In this document: one piece after another, positions 1-8,015 of the stretch | How the letters are laid out: every line of letters starts with the position of its first letter | Numbering within the stretch: position 1 is the stretch's first letter | NCBI GenBank assembly: GCA_041688515.1 | Contig: JBDNHZ010000287.1 | Coordinates: 1 to 10,693 of the forward strand | DNA: 10,693 nt | DNA from: UBA6176 sp041688515 | GTDB lineage: Bacteria; Verrucomicrobiota; Verrucomicrobiia; Limisphaerales; UBA9464 | Direction: 5' to 3' | The notes under the pieces: model-generated | What the model saw: only the letters and a program-made list of their open reading frames with translations | The model's database searches: none | Told to the model about the DNA's origin: nothing | Position numbers and translations under genes: made by a program

Positions 1-2
1 AG

Positions 3-860
3 AATGCGTTTTCCTGGAACGGAGCCCGCGATCTGGCGACGGAAACCCTCCGCTCTCTCGATCGCGCCCCGGGGCTGTCGGAGGCCGACCGCAGTCTGTA
101 CCGGAGGATGCTCGAACCCGTGCGTGACTGGGTGGCGGGCCGGGCCGCCGGCGAGACGGCGGAGGCGGGAGCCACCAATCGCCCCGCGCGGAAGTTTGAG
201 CTTCCCATGCCTTTTCAGATCACGAGCGAGGCGGTCACGGCACGGGCGGAAGCCAAGTACAACGGGTACGCCCACTCGTTCGCCGGGATCGGCCTCCAAT
301 TCGTCCTCATGTCGATGGTGGATCTGGCCATGGGTCTGCTCCGGGAACGGGAATCCGGATGGTTCAAACGACTGCGCGCCGCGCCGCTCACCCGGCGTTC
401 GATGTTGATCTCAAAGGGGGCAGCCTATGCCGTGGTGGCGGCGATGAGCCTGACGGGTTGCTTCGCCTTTGCGATGGCCTTGTTCGGCGTCCGAATCCAG
501 GGAAGCGGGCTGGGATTTCTCCTCTGCCTGGTCCTGACTTCGATGATGGCGTCTTCGTTGGGGCTGATGCTTGCCGCCCTGGGGAAGACCCAGGGCAGCA
601 CCCGCAGCATCGCCATTGCGGTGATCCTCGTCCTCGTGATGCTCGGGGGGGCTTGGATGCCGACGTTCATCTTTCCCTCGTGGCTCCAGGCGGTCTCCCT
701 GTTCACCCCGACGCGTTGGGCCATCGACGCCTTTGATGCCATGACCTGGCGCGGGCTTGGAATCGACGCATTGGTCTGGCCCGCGACGGCGATGCTCGGA
801 TGGACCGCCCTGTTCAGCGGCATCGCCCTCTGGAAGTTCCGCTGGGAATCAGAGGAGTAA
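3..860 (+). CDS. ABC-2 type transporter permease, 5' end cut by the window edge
   Basis: The reading frame is open from the first bases to a TAA at 858-860, giving 285 residues; the true start lies outside the window. The first 90 or so residues are polar and look like the large loop that follows the first membrane helix in ABC-2 permeases. Five hydrophobic segments follow, at about residues 93-113, 140-162, 171-193, 203-224 and 257-277. The stretch LLRERESGWFKRLRAAPLTR between helices is typical of the family (drug, lipid or polysaccharide export, Na+ efflux or linearmycin-type exporters), as is the Pro-rich turn MPTFIFPSW followed by TPTRWAIDAFD. It would form the membrane part of an exporter together with a separate ATPase, presumably encoded just upstream. 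The substrate cannot be told from this part. The ATG at 108 is internal and lies inside the open frame. Confidence 0.88.
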   Translation, partial: NAFSWNGARDLATETLRSLDRAPGLSEADRSLYRRMLEPVRDWVAGRAAGETAEAGATNRPARKFELPMPFQITSEAVTARAEAKYNGYAHSFAGIGLQFVLMSMVDLAMGLLRERESGWFKRLRAAPLTRRSMLISKGAAYAVVAAMSLTGCFAFAMALFGVRIQGSGLGFLLCLVLTSMMASSLGLMLAALGKTQGSTRSIAIAVILVLVMLGGAWMPTFIFPSWLQAVSLFTPTRWAIDAFDAMTWRGLGIDALVWPATAMLGWTALFSGIALWKFRWESEE

Positions 861-877
861 CCGCCCTCAGGCTTCAC

Positions 878-898
878 CCTGGAAACCGCGTTTCCAGG
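878..898. terminator. Perfect 9-bp hairpin between convergent genes
   Basis: CCTGGAAAC (878-886) and GTTTCCAGG (890-898) are perfect inverted repeats around a 3-base loop. They sit in the 39-base gap between the permease stop on + and the HNH gene stop on -. The position suits a bidirectional terminator. Neither strand has a clear T run after the stem, so an intrinsic terminator is only likely, not certain. Confidence 0.5.
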
Positions 899-899
899 C

Positions 900-1532
900 T
901 CAAGGCATCCGACTCTTTGCCCGAAGCCGCTCCAGGGATTCCGGCGTGAGCAGGCCGGCTTCATGAAAGCTCTGGGCGTAGGCCCACTGGCGTTGCCCGA
1001 CCCGATTCGACTTACGGCGGTTCAACGAGGCGGGCGTCAGCTCGAGGTTGGCCAGTTCGTTCCCCAATTCCGGGGCGAGGCTCACGGGCACGATGTGATC
1101 CACCTCGGCGAGTTCGCCTTGGTAGGGACCCGTGGTGATAATCGCCGAGCGCCCCCGTTCCAGGCGCCGGAGATTCTCCGACGTCAGCAGGCCCAGGCGG
1201 GTGGCGATATCGAAGTTCCGCTCGAGCGACGCCTCGACCCATCGCTGGCGTGGGCCATGGCTTCCGCCCCAATTCACCCCCTGACGAAGCACATTGGTGG
1301 GGTTGTGACCCCGGGAACGCGCCAACGCCATCTCGTAAATCAACTGGTTGAGACGCGGATTGGCCCCACGCTCCGGAAGGGATGCGAGGGTCTCCGGCCG
1401 GCTCAGCCGGGCGATCTCCCAGGAAATCGGCCAGGGTGTCAGCCAGTACGCCGCCGCGGAGAAGAGACTCAGGAGCAGCGCCCAGACCCACGAGCGGCGG
1501 CCGGATCGACCCTGTTTCCGAGCTTGCCTCAT
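900..1532 (-). CDS. Membrane-anchored HNH endonuclease-like protein
   Basis: This is a 210-residue protein. A basic N-terminus (KQGRSGRR) is followed by one hydrophobic helix at about residues 14-34, with no obvious cleavage site, so it is probably anchored with the rest outside the cytoplasm. The C-terminal half holds an HNH-type core: VDHIVPVS (D145, H146), then NELANLELTPASLN (N158, N162, N171) and K174, which fits the ββα-metal nuclease pattern. A motif of the form GLLTxExLxRL occurs twice, at residues 114-124 and 193-203, flanking the core. The ATG at 1532 is preceded by GGGAGAA about 9 bases upstream, inside the end of the preceding small gene, which stops 4 bases before; the two are probably translated together. 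Target and partners are unknown. It could act on DNA outside the cytoplasm, or be a nuclease fold used otherwise. Confidence 0.8.
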   Translation of the reverse strand: MRQARKQGRSGRRSWVWALLLSLFSAAAYWLTPWPISWEIARLSRPETLASLPERGANPRLNQLIYEMALARSRGHNPTNVLRQGVNWGGSHGPRQRWVEASLERNFDIATRLGLLTSENLRRLERGRSAIITTGPYQGELAEVDHIVPVSLAPELGNELANLELTPASLNRRKSNRVGQRQWAYAQSFHEAGLLTPESLERLRAKSRMP

Positions 1533-1536
1533 GGGG

Positions 1537-1731
1537 TCACTTCTCCCTCACGGGCAGCGCCTCGTGACAGAAGATGGAGGTCCATTCCTTGGCCGCCGCC
1601 CGGTCTCCGGGGTTTCCACCCCGGATTTCCAGCCGACCGCTCCGCAGGCGCACGACGCGGGTGCTGCCGAAAACCGCGAGGGTCTCGAGCTCACCGTCCG
1701 TCGCCATCCATCGAATCAGGTTCAAGTTCAT
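1537..1731 (-). CDS. Small conserved-looking protein of unknown function (64 aa)
   Basis: I do not recognise this family. The frame starts with ATG at 1731, has AAGG about 7 bases upstream, and ends with TGA 4 bases before the HNH gene. The predicted product is mixed polar and hydrophobic with no signal peptide or membrane helix. Its first half could form a small β-structure (ETLAVFGSTRVVRLRSGRLEI), followed by a polar tail (GDRAAAKEWTSIFCHEAL). Third codon positions are GC-rich like the neighbours. Tight coupling to the HNH gene, a usable ribosome site and the gap it fills support it as real. A role as partner or inhibitor of the nuclease would be speculation. Confidence 0.55.
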   Translation of the reverse strand: MNLNLIRWMATDGELETLAVFGSTRVVRLRSGRLEIRGGNPGDRAAAKEWTSIFCHEALPVREK

Positions 1732-1763
1732 GCCCGAACCTTATCGGGGAGGGACGGACATCG

Positions 1764-1778
1764 GCGGGGTTACCCCGC
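1764..1778 (-). terminator. Short GC-rich hairpin after the helicase gene
   Basis: GCGGGG (1764-1769) and CCCCGC (1773-1778) form a 6-bp stem around TTA, 4 bases past the helicase stop on the minus strand. There is no T run after it, so it may only pause transcription or stabilise the mRNA end. Confidence 0.25.
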
Positions 1779-1782
1779 AGGT

Positions 1783-3882
1783 TCAGGCGATTTTCACCTT
1801 GAGCCGGTGCTCTCCAAACGGAGCCCGCTTGAGCTGACCCAACACCGCCGCAGCCCGCGCCGTGGGCACATCGGCAAAGCTATGGCGCGGACGCACGTCC
1901 ACGTGGCGGATGCTTTCGGCCGGTTCCCCGGTGGAACCCAGGATGAAGTCGCGCAAGGTCTCGGGCGTGATTCCCTGCTCTTCCCCGATGCTCATCCACA
2001 ACCGGGTAAACTCGCTCACGGCCTCCACCGGTCCCGCGGCCAATTCTTCCGGGCTGACCGGGGGCTTCGGCGGCGCGGCTGGAGGCCGCGGTGCACGGGG
2101 GGGAGCCGGGGGGGCCATCGGCCGGGCAGGACGCTCGGCACGAGGGTCAAAGGAACCCGTCGAACCCGGGAAGGTTGGACGCGCCGGGCGCGCCGGTGCC
2201 ACGGGCCGCGGCGGCTGGGCAGGACGGGCGAAGGGACCCGCCGGACGCGGAGCCGCGGGTTTCGGGGCTGACGCCACCACGGGCGCAGCGCCTTCGGCCG
2301 CAGCGGCCGGTGCGATGGCGGCAGGGGCTTCCCCCGCCGGAGTCTCATCGGTCAGAGCCGATGCGGAGTCCGGAGCGATCCCGGGTGAAGCAGGCGCGGC
2401 GGAACTCGCCACCGGTGCCTTGGGCGTCACTGGAGAAGGCCGGGCCTCCCGCACGGGGCGCGCCGCCGGGGTCGGAACTTTGCGCACGACCCGTGGACGC
2501 TCCTCGACAGGACCGGCGGAACGCGGAGCTGCTCCGGCCGCAGCTCCGGGCTTCTCGGGTTTCTCGGGCTTGCCGGCCGCCTGGGCCGCCTTGGCCCGGG
2601 CGAAGAGGTGATGGATCAGGGCACTGGCGACATCGAGCGAGTCGAATCCTTCCTCCAACAGCACCTCAAGCAGATGATCATAGTGCCGGAAATCGCCGGC
2701 CTTGAGCGTCTCCCGAACATCGCGCAGACACTGGTTCTGCTTGGCATCTTCGATCTCCCCGATCGTCGGGATCTGACCGCGGCGAAGCCGTTGCCGGGTC
2801 AATCGCTCGATGTCCCGGACCAGAAAGACCTCACGGCCGCTCATCAGGGACAGGGCCAGCCCATGCCGACCCGCACGACCGGTACGGCCGATGCGGTGGA
2901 CGTAATCCTCGGGATCATAGGGAAGATCGAAATTGATGACGGCCTGGATGTCGTCGACATCAATTCCGCGGGCGGCGACGTCAGTGGCCACCAACAACTC
3001 CGTCTGCCGGCGACGGAACTTCTGCATCACGCGTTCGCGGGCGTTCTGCGGCATGCCGCCATGAATGGATTCGGCCCCGTAACCGGCGGCGACCAGATGA
3101 TCGGACAACTCGACGACATCCCGCTGGGTATTGGCGAAGATGATTCCGAGGGTGATGTCGTGGAGATCGATCAGACGGGTCAACGCCTCAAACTTCCAGC
3201 GTCGATCCACTTCGAAGCAGACCTGCTCGACGGTGGGCACCGTGAGCGTCGCCGACTCCATGCGGATCCGGGCCGGATCCTTGGTGTAGCGAGAGATCAG
3301 CTCTTCGATGGCGCGGGGGACGGTCGCGGAGAAGAGAGCCATCTGCCGGGTGGGCGGAACGTCCTTGAGCAGGGTCTCGATGTCATCCCGGAAGCCCATG
3401 TTGAGCATCTCATCCGCCTCATCGAGGATGACCATGCGCAGATTCTTCAGGATCAGCGTCCCGCGGCGCATGTGGTCGAGGAGGCGACCCGGGGTGCCGA
3501 CCACGACCTGGGCACCGCCACGGAGCTCGGCGAACTGCCGGGTGTAACTGGCGCCGCCGTAAATGGGAACGGCCCGGACGCCGCGCTTGAAAAAGGCGAG
3601 TTTGTGAACCTCTTCGGTGACCTGCATGGCCAACTCCCGGGTTGGACTCAAGATCAGCACCTGAGGTCCAGGAGCATTCAGGTCAAGCCGCTCCAGTGCA
3701 GGAATGACGAATGCGGCCGTCTTGCCGGATCCGGTGTGGGACTGCCCGACCACATCCCGTCCCGCGAGGAGAACTGGAATGGCAGCGGCCTGAATGGGTG
3801 AGGCCTGCTCGAAACCGAGCTTCTGGACCGCCCGCTGAATCTCGGCAGACAGGCCGAGATCCGAAAACAACGTCGATTGCAT
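1783..3882 (-). CDS. DEAD-box RNA helicase with DbpA-type RNA-binding domain (DeaD/CsdA-like)
   Basis: A 699-residue ATP-dependent RNA helicase, expected to remodel structured RNA in ribosome assembly or mRNA turnover. Helicase motifs are in order: Q motif (F6 to Q31), motif I HTGSGKT (49-55), Ia PTRELA (80-85), TPGRLLD (130-136), II DEAD (154-157), III SAT (185-187), IV IIFANT (247-252), V ATDVAARGIDV (299-309) and VI HRIGRTGRAG (329-338). Residues 435-620 are an Ala/Pro/Arg-rich, probably disordered linker. Residues about 625-699 match the DbpA RNA-binding fold (FTRLWMSIGEEQGITPETL to FGEHRLKVKIA) found in CsdA and DbpA proteins. Motif I carries His49 where Gln is usual. The ATG at 3882 fits the family start (FSDLGLS close to the N-terminus) although no Shine-Dalgarno is visible. 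The leader on the minus strand has a T6 run (3904-3909) and a possible GGCCGG/CCGGCC pairing. Confidence 0.93.
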   Translation of the reverse strand: MQSTLFSDLGLSAEIQRAVQKLGFEQASPIQAAAIPVLLAGRDVVGQSHTGSGKTAAFVIPALERLDLNAPGPQVLILSPTRELAMQVTEEVHKLAFFKRGVRAVPIYGGASYTRQFAELRGGAQVVVGTPGRLLDHMRRGTLILKNLRMVILDEADEMLNMGFRDDIETLLKDVPPTRQMALFSATVPRAIEELISRYTKDPARIRMESATLTVPTVEQVCFEVDRRWKFEALTRLIDLHDITLGIIFANTQRDVVELSDHLVAAGYGAESIHGGMPQNARERVMQKFRRRQTELLVATDVAARGIDVDDIQAVINFDLPYDPEDYVHRIGRTGRAGRHGLALSLMSGREVFLVRDIERLTRQRLRRGQIPTIGEIEDAKQNQCLRDVRETLKAGDFRHYDHLLEVLLEEGFDSLDVASALIHHLFARAKAAQAAGKPEKPEKPGAAAGAAPRSAGPVEERPRVVRKVPTPAARPVREARPSPVTPKAPVASSAAPASPGIAPDSASALTDETPAGEAPAAIAPAAAAEGAAPVVASAPKPAAPRPAGPFARPAQPPRPVAPARPARPTFPGSTGSFDPRAERPARPMAPPAPPRAPRPPAAPPKPPVSPEELAAGPVEAVSEFTRLWMSIGEEQGITPETLRDFILGSTGEPAESIRHVDVRPRHSFADVPTARAAAVLGQLKRAPFGEHRLKVKIA

Positions 3883-3944
3883 CTATGGCCGGTCAGCGTA
3901 CCGAAAAAAGGGCCGGCCTGCGAAGCATTTCTAAGAGATCATGG

Positions 3945-4361
3945 TCACTTCACGCCTTCGTGACCGTCGGCAACCCAGGCTTTGTACCCACCCCGGACGT
4001 TGTAGAGGTTCGTGAATTCCAGTCCGCGCATCGCATTGCACGCCTTCAGACTCCGGATGCCCGCCGCACAATGGACAAGGTACACCTTGGACCGGTCGAG
4101 CTTGGCCGCATCCTTGTCGAACGTGGGGCTGTTCGCGTCGATCAGCAGGGCTCCGGGAATATGCCCCGCCTTGAACTCCTTCTCGGTCCGGACATCGAGG
4201 ATGACCACGTTGGTGCCCGCGCGCATCTTCTCGAACTCCTTCACCGTGATGCTCTGGAACGCCGGCTTGCTGTCGGCACGCACCCCACTGTCATCGGCCG
4301 TGACCGCCACCGCCGCGGTCAGGAGCCCCGCCATCAACCAAACGATTCGCAGAATTCGCAT
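3945..4361 (-). CDS. Exported single-domain rhodanese-like protein
   Basis: A 138-residue protein starting at the ATG at 4361. The longer open frame upstream is rejected because the signal peptide begins exactly here: MRILRIVWLMAGLLTAAVAVTA, with likely cleavage after about A22. The mature part is one rhodanese domain with VVILDVRTEKEF (52-63), GHIPGA (66-71) and the active-site loop C98-AAGI-R103, followed by S104. The catalytic Cys and closing Arg are present, so sulfur transfer in the periplasm is possible, for example from thiosulfate or a persulfide to an unknown acceptor. The gene starts 53 bases after the transglutaminase fusion stops and ends 62 bases before the helicase start, so it may be cotranscribed with either. 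No partner or substrate is evident. Confidence 0.9.
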   Translation of the reverse strand: MRILRIVWLMAGLLTAAVAVTADDSGVRADSKPAFQSITVKEFEKMRAGTNVVILDVRTEKEFKAGHIPGALLIDANSPTFDKDAAKLDRSKVYLVHCAAGIRSLKACNAMRGLEFTNLYNVRGGYKAWVADGHEGVK

Positions 4362-4414
4362 GGCCTGAGCATGAACCAATGTCAGCACATGAAAAGGGGC
4401 AACATGCGCCCGGC

Positions 4415-7400
4415 TCAACGACGCAAGTCGAGCGTCATGGGGAACTCGGAATTGGTCTCCACTTCGGGCAACGGAATGCGTCCCGGCGTGTGGCCATGGG
4501 CGAAAAACCGTCCCAGCCGCCGGCTTTCCGCCTCGTAGGCGTTGACCGGAAGCGTGACGTAGTTGAGGCCGCCGGGGTGCATGACGTGATAGGTGCAACC
4601 CCCGATGCTCCGGTTGTTCCAGGTGTCCACCAGATCAAACACCAACGGCGTATGCACCCCGATGGTCGGGTGCAGGCACGAGGATGGCTGCCAGGCTCGG
4701 TAACGCACGCCCGCGACGAACTCCCCTTTCACTCCCGTGGGATGCAACGGGACCCGCCGTCCGGCACAGGCGACGATGTGCCGTCCATCGACCAGCCCGG
4801 CAACCTTCACCTGGATCCGTTCGAGGGAGCTGTCGACATACCGCACGGCCCCGCCGGCGGCTCCTTCCTCGCCCATGACATGCCACGGCTCCAGCGCCGT
4901 CCGCAATTCCACCTTCACGCCCCGTTGGACGAATTCGCCCACAAACGGAAACCGGAACTCGGCGTGGGGACAGAACCAGGCGGCTTCCAGCGGGTAGCCA
5001 TGTTCCTGCATGTCTTCCACGACGTCGGTCATGTCTTCCCAGACGAAATGGGGCAGCAGGAAACGATCATGCAAGGCGGTGTCCCATCGGACGAGATGAT
5101 GCTCGTACGGCTGTTTCCAGAACCGCGCGATCAACGAGCGCAGCAACAGGTGCTGGGCCAGACTCATCCGCGAATGCGGTGGCATCTCGAACGAACGCAA
5201 TTCGACCAGACCCAGGCGTCCGCTCGATGAATCCGGCGAGTAAAGCTTATCGACGCTGAACTCGGACCGATGGGTGTTGCCAGTGACGTCCACCAGCAGG
5301 TTCCGGAACAGGCGATCCACCAACCAGGGAGCAACCGAGCCCTTCTGCGGCACCTGGCCGAAGGCCAGTTCCAACTCGTAGAGCGAGTCGTTGCGGGCCT
5401 CGTCCACGCGCGGGTGCTGGCTCGTGGGTCCGATGAACAGGCCGCTGAACAGGTAGCTCAGGGACGGATGATTGTGCCAGTAGGCCAGCAGGCTGCGAAG
5501 CAGGTCAGGGCGGCGCAGGATCGGCGAATCCGAGGGCGTCGCCCCGCCAATCACGATGTGGTTCCCGCCGCCCGTGCCGGTGTGGCGCCCATCCATCATG
5601 AACTTCTCGGTGCCCAACCGGCACAGGCGGGCTTCCTGATAGACTGCCTCGGTATTGTCGACCAACTCCTTCCACGAAGCCGCCGGATGCAGGTTCACCT
5701 CAATGACGCCCGGATCCGGCGTGACCTTGATGACATTCAACCGCGGGTCATACGGCGGGGGCGACCCCTCGAGGATCACCGGGATGCCCAGGTCGGTCGC
5801 CGTCTGTTCGACCAGCGCCGTCAGTTCAAGATACTCCTCCAACTCTTCCACCGGCGGGAAGAAGACGTGCAACCGGCCTTCACGAGGCTCGAAACAGATG
5901 GCCGTCCGGACGATCCAGGAAGCGGATTCCTGTGCCGTCGGAACGCGTTCCTGGGTCCCGGAGGCCGATGCCCCTCCCGGGGCCGTCGCCCGCGCCTTCG
6001 CACGATCGGCTCCGACCTTCTCCGTCGTCGTGTCCGCCGGAACTTCGCCCGCCCGAACCATCCGGATGGGCGCAGAAGCCGGGGCCAGCGCGCCCCGGGG
6101 CTGCATGGGATCCTTCTGGTGAACGTAGGGATAGTCGCCTTCCTTCACCCACGGCTGGGAATCCAGCGGCAGCCGGTAGCCCATGGGAGAATCCCCGGGA
6201 ATCAACCACATCGTCTCACCCCGGAGGAACCAGGGTCCGGTCTGCCACCGTCCCTCTGCCCGGTGAAGGGGCAGGACGTAGCCCACCACCTTCTGCAGAC
6301 CCTGACCAAACACCCGCATGAGGCGCGCCCGTTCCTCTGGATCGGCCAGATTGGACTTCAACGGATCAACATTGAAAGGCAGCCGACGCTCGCGCCACAG
6401 ATAGTAATAGGCGTCTTCGTAGCCCGGCATCAGCCAGCGTCCGCCCACTCCCGCGTTCTCGGCGAAGCGCTGGGCGAACCGTTCCGCCTCGGCCGGACCG
6501 TGATTCAACGGACGGCGTTCATCGGCAATCAAGGCATCCTCATGCCAGATCGGCTGACCATCCTTGCGCCAGTAACAGCCCATCGCCCAGCGCGGCAGGG
6601 ATTCGCCCGGATACCATTTCCCCTGGCCATAGAACATCAACCCACCCGGAGCGAAACGTGCCCGGAGCCGTTTGATCAGGTCGCCGGACAAGACCCGCTT
6701 CACGGGGCCGACTGCGGCGGTGTTCCACTCGGCTCCGTCCATGTCGTCGATGGAAACAAAGGTCGGTTCGCCCCCCATGGTGAGGCGTACGTCGCCGGCA
6801 ACCAACTCCTCGTCCACCTTGCCGCCCAGAACTTCGATCCGCTCCCACTGCTCGTCCGTATAGGGCTTGGTGACCCGGGGGCTTTCGAAGATCCGCGTCA
6901 CGCTCATCTCATGGACGAGCGTCGATTCACACTTGTCCACCGCGCCGGAAACCGGCGCGGCGCTGGCGGGCTCCGGGGTGCACGAAAGCGGGATGTGCCC
7001 TTCGCCCGCCATGAGGCCCGAGGTCGGATCGAGCCCGATCCAGCCGGCGCCGGGCAGATACACCTCGCACCAGGCGTGCAGATCGGTGAAATCGATCGAG
7101 GTGCCGCTGGGGCCATCGAGGGACTTCACGTCGGGCGCGAGCTGGACGAGGTAGCCCGAGACAAAGCGGGCGGCGAAACCCAACGCACGAAGCAACTGGA
7201 CCAGCAACCATCCGGAATCCCGGCAGGAACCGCTCTTCAGCGTCAGCGTTTCCTCGGGCGTCTGGACTCCGGGTTCGAGCCGGATGAGGTACTTCACCTC
7301 CTCATTGACGCAATGGTTGACGGCCACGACGAAGTCGATGGTCCGCATCTTGGCGCTGCGCCACTTGTCGATCAGCCCGAGCAATCGGGGACCCGCCCCG

Positions 7401-7762
7401 GGCCAGGCGAGAAAGGCCGCCAGATCCTTTTTTAGCGCCGGCTCATAGACGAAGGGGAACTCACTCGCGCTCTCCTCGATGAAGAAATCGAAGGGATTGT
7501 ACACCGCCATCTCCGCCACCAGATCGACCTCCACCAGCAGCTCGGTGGACTTCCCGGGAAACACCACCCGCGCGAGATAATTGGAGAAGGGATCCTGCTG
7601 CCAGTTCAGGAAGTGCTCGGTCGGCCGGACCTTGAGCGAGTAGGCGAGGATCGGCGTCCGGCAGTGCGGTGCCGGGCGGAGCCGAACCGCATGGGGCGAG
7701 TGCCCGACGGGACGGTCGTAGGTGTAGTGCGTGCGATGGTGCAGTGCGACGTGAATGGCCAT
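4415..7762 (-). CDS. Transglutaminase-like protease fused to DUF2126 (permuted amidoligase-like) domain
   Basis: An 1115-residue two-part protein. Residues 1-110 match the bacterial transglutaminase N-terminal β-domain (HHRTHYTYDRPVGHSPHAVRL). The transglutaminase core has a full catalytic triad: C180 in SGSCRDSGWLL, H229 in TDLHAWCEVYLPG and D245 in GLDPTSG. From about residue 325 to the end is DUF2126, described by Aravind and colleagues as a circularly permuted glutamine-synthetase-like COOH-NH2 ligase. Candidate metal or nucleotide site residues include E688 and N690 (VIEVNLHP) and the stretch DGRHTGTGGGNH (724-735). An Ala-rich linker at about 557-612 splits DUF2126. Length fits the usual fused form. 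The known partners (permuted ATP-grasp, alpha-E helical protein, NTN-hydrolase peptidase) are not in this window. It has no signal peptide, so it should act in the cytoplasm, perhaps in a peptide-tagging or peptide-synthesis route. The ATG at 7762 fits the family N-terminus; only a weak GAAAG lies upstream. Confidence 0.93.
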   Translation of the reverse strand: MAIHVALHHRTHYTYDRPVGHSPHAVRLRPAPHCRTPILAYSLKVRPTEHFLNWQQDPFSNYLARVVFPGKSTELLVEVDLVAEMAVYNPFDFFIEESASEFPFVYEPALKKDLAAFLAWPGAGPRLLGLIDKWRSAKMRTIDFVVAVNHCVNEEVKYLIRLEPGVQTPEETLTLKSGSCRDSGWLLVQLLRALGFAARFVSGYLVQLAPDVKSLDGPSGTSIDFTDLHAWCEVYLPGAGWIGLDPTSGLMAGEGHIPLSCTPEPASAAPVSGAVDKCESTLVHEMSVTRIFESPRVTKPYTDEQWERIEVLGGKVDEELVAGDVRLTMGGEPTFVSIDDMDGAEWNTAAVGPVKRVLSGDLIKRLRARFAPGGLMFYGQGKWYPGESLPRWAMGCYWRKDGQPIWHEDALIADERRPLNHGPAEAERFAQRFAENAGVGGRWLMPGYEDAYYYLWRERRLPFNVDPLKSNLADPEERARLMRVFGQGLQKVVGYVLPLHRAEGRWQTGPWFLRGETMWLIPGDSPMGYRLPLDSQPWVKEGDYPYVHQKDPMQPRGALAPASAPIRMVRAGEVPADTTTEKVGADRAKARATAPGGASASGTQERVPTAQESASWIVRTAICFEPREGRLHVFFPPVEELEEYLELTALVEQTATDLGIPVILEGSPPPYDPRLNVIKVTPDPGVIEVNLHPAASWKELVDNTEAVYQEARLCRLGTEKFMMDGRHTGTGGGNHIVIGGATPSDSPILRRPDLLRSLLAYWHNHPSLSYLFSGLFIGPTSQHPRVDEARNDSLYELELAFGQVPQKGSVAPWLVDRLFRNLLVDVTGNTHRSEFSVDKLYSPDSSSGRLGLVELRSFEMPPHSRMSLAQHLLLRSLIARFWKQPYEHHLVRWDTALHDRFLLPHFVWEDMTDVVEDMQEHGYPLEAAWFCPHAEFRFPFVGEFVQRGVKVELRTALEPWHVMGEEGAAGGAVRYVDSSLERIQVKVAGLVDGRHIVACAGRRVPLHPTGVKGEFVAGVRYRAWQPSSCLHPTIGVHTPLVFDLVDTWNNRSIGGCTYHVMHPGGLNYVTLPVNAYEAESRRLGRFFAHGHTPGRIPLPEVETNSEFPMTLDLRR

Positions 7763-8015
7763 GATCTTTCGGAACGGTACGCGGTCTTGAACCCGCTGAA
7801 GGGTCAGTAAACCCCAAAAGCACCGCGGATGCCACCCTCACGGCAAGCCTGCAAAGAACTTCGCTCCAACCCCGGGAACCGATCCCGCCCGGGAAAACAC
7901 TCCCGCTAACCGGCCCCAAACCGATTCCAGTCATCGAATCACTGAAATGGATGAACAAGGTCGCTGGATCAAATCCGCCACCCTGCCCCAAGGCCGACAT
8001 CTGCCCCTCCCCGCA
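7763..8015. other. Intergenic region upstream of the transglutaminase fusion gene
   Basis: This gap must hold the promoter of the fusion gene if it is not read through from the threonine-synthase-like operon. I see no convincing -35/-10 pair and no T-run terminator after the sulfur-carrier gene. A CCCGGG pair (7871-7876 and 7888-7893) can form a short stem. The rest shows nothing I can name. Confidence 0.3.

Noticed and set aside
2608..3801. A 397-codon + strand frame opposite the helicase
   Set aside because: It lies fully within the helicase gene, whose motifs are complete; the product shows no family features.
3887..3918. GGCCGG / CCGGCC pairing and T run in the helicase leader as a terminator or cold-shock switch
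   Set aside because: The T run lies in the loop rather than after a stem, and 6 bp with a 20-base loop is too weak to call.
4362..4598. 79-residue N-terminal extension of the rhodanese
   Set aside because: It overlaps the end of the fusion gene in another frame, and a clear signal peptide begins at the ATG at 4361.
5270..7435. A 721-codon open frame on the + strand opposite the transglutaminase fusion
   Set aside because: It mirrors a well-supported gene with catalytic motifs on the other strand. Long antisense frames are expected at this GC, and its product has no recognisable domain.
7871..7893. CCCGGG inverted pair as terminator of the riboswitch operon
   Set aside because: It is 120 bases past the carrier gene stop and has no T run on the minus strand.
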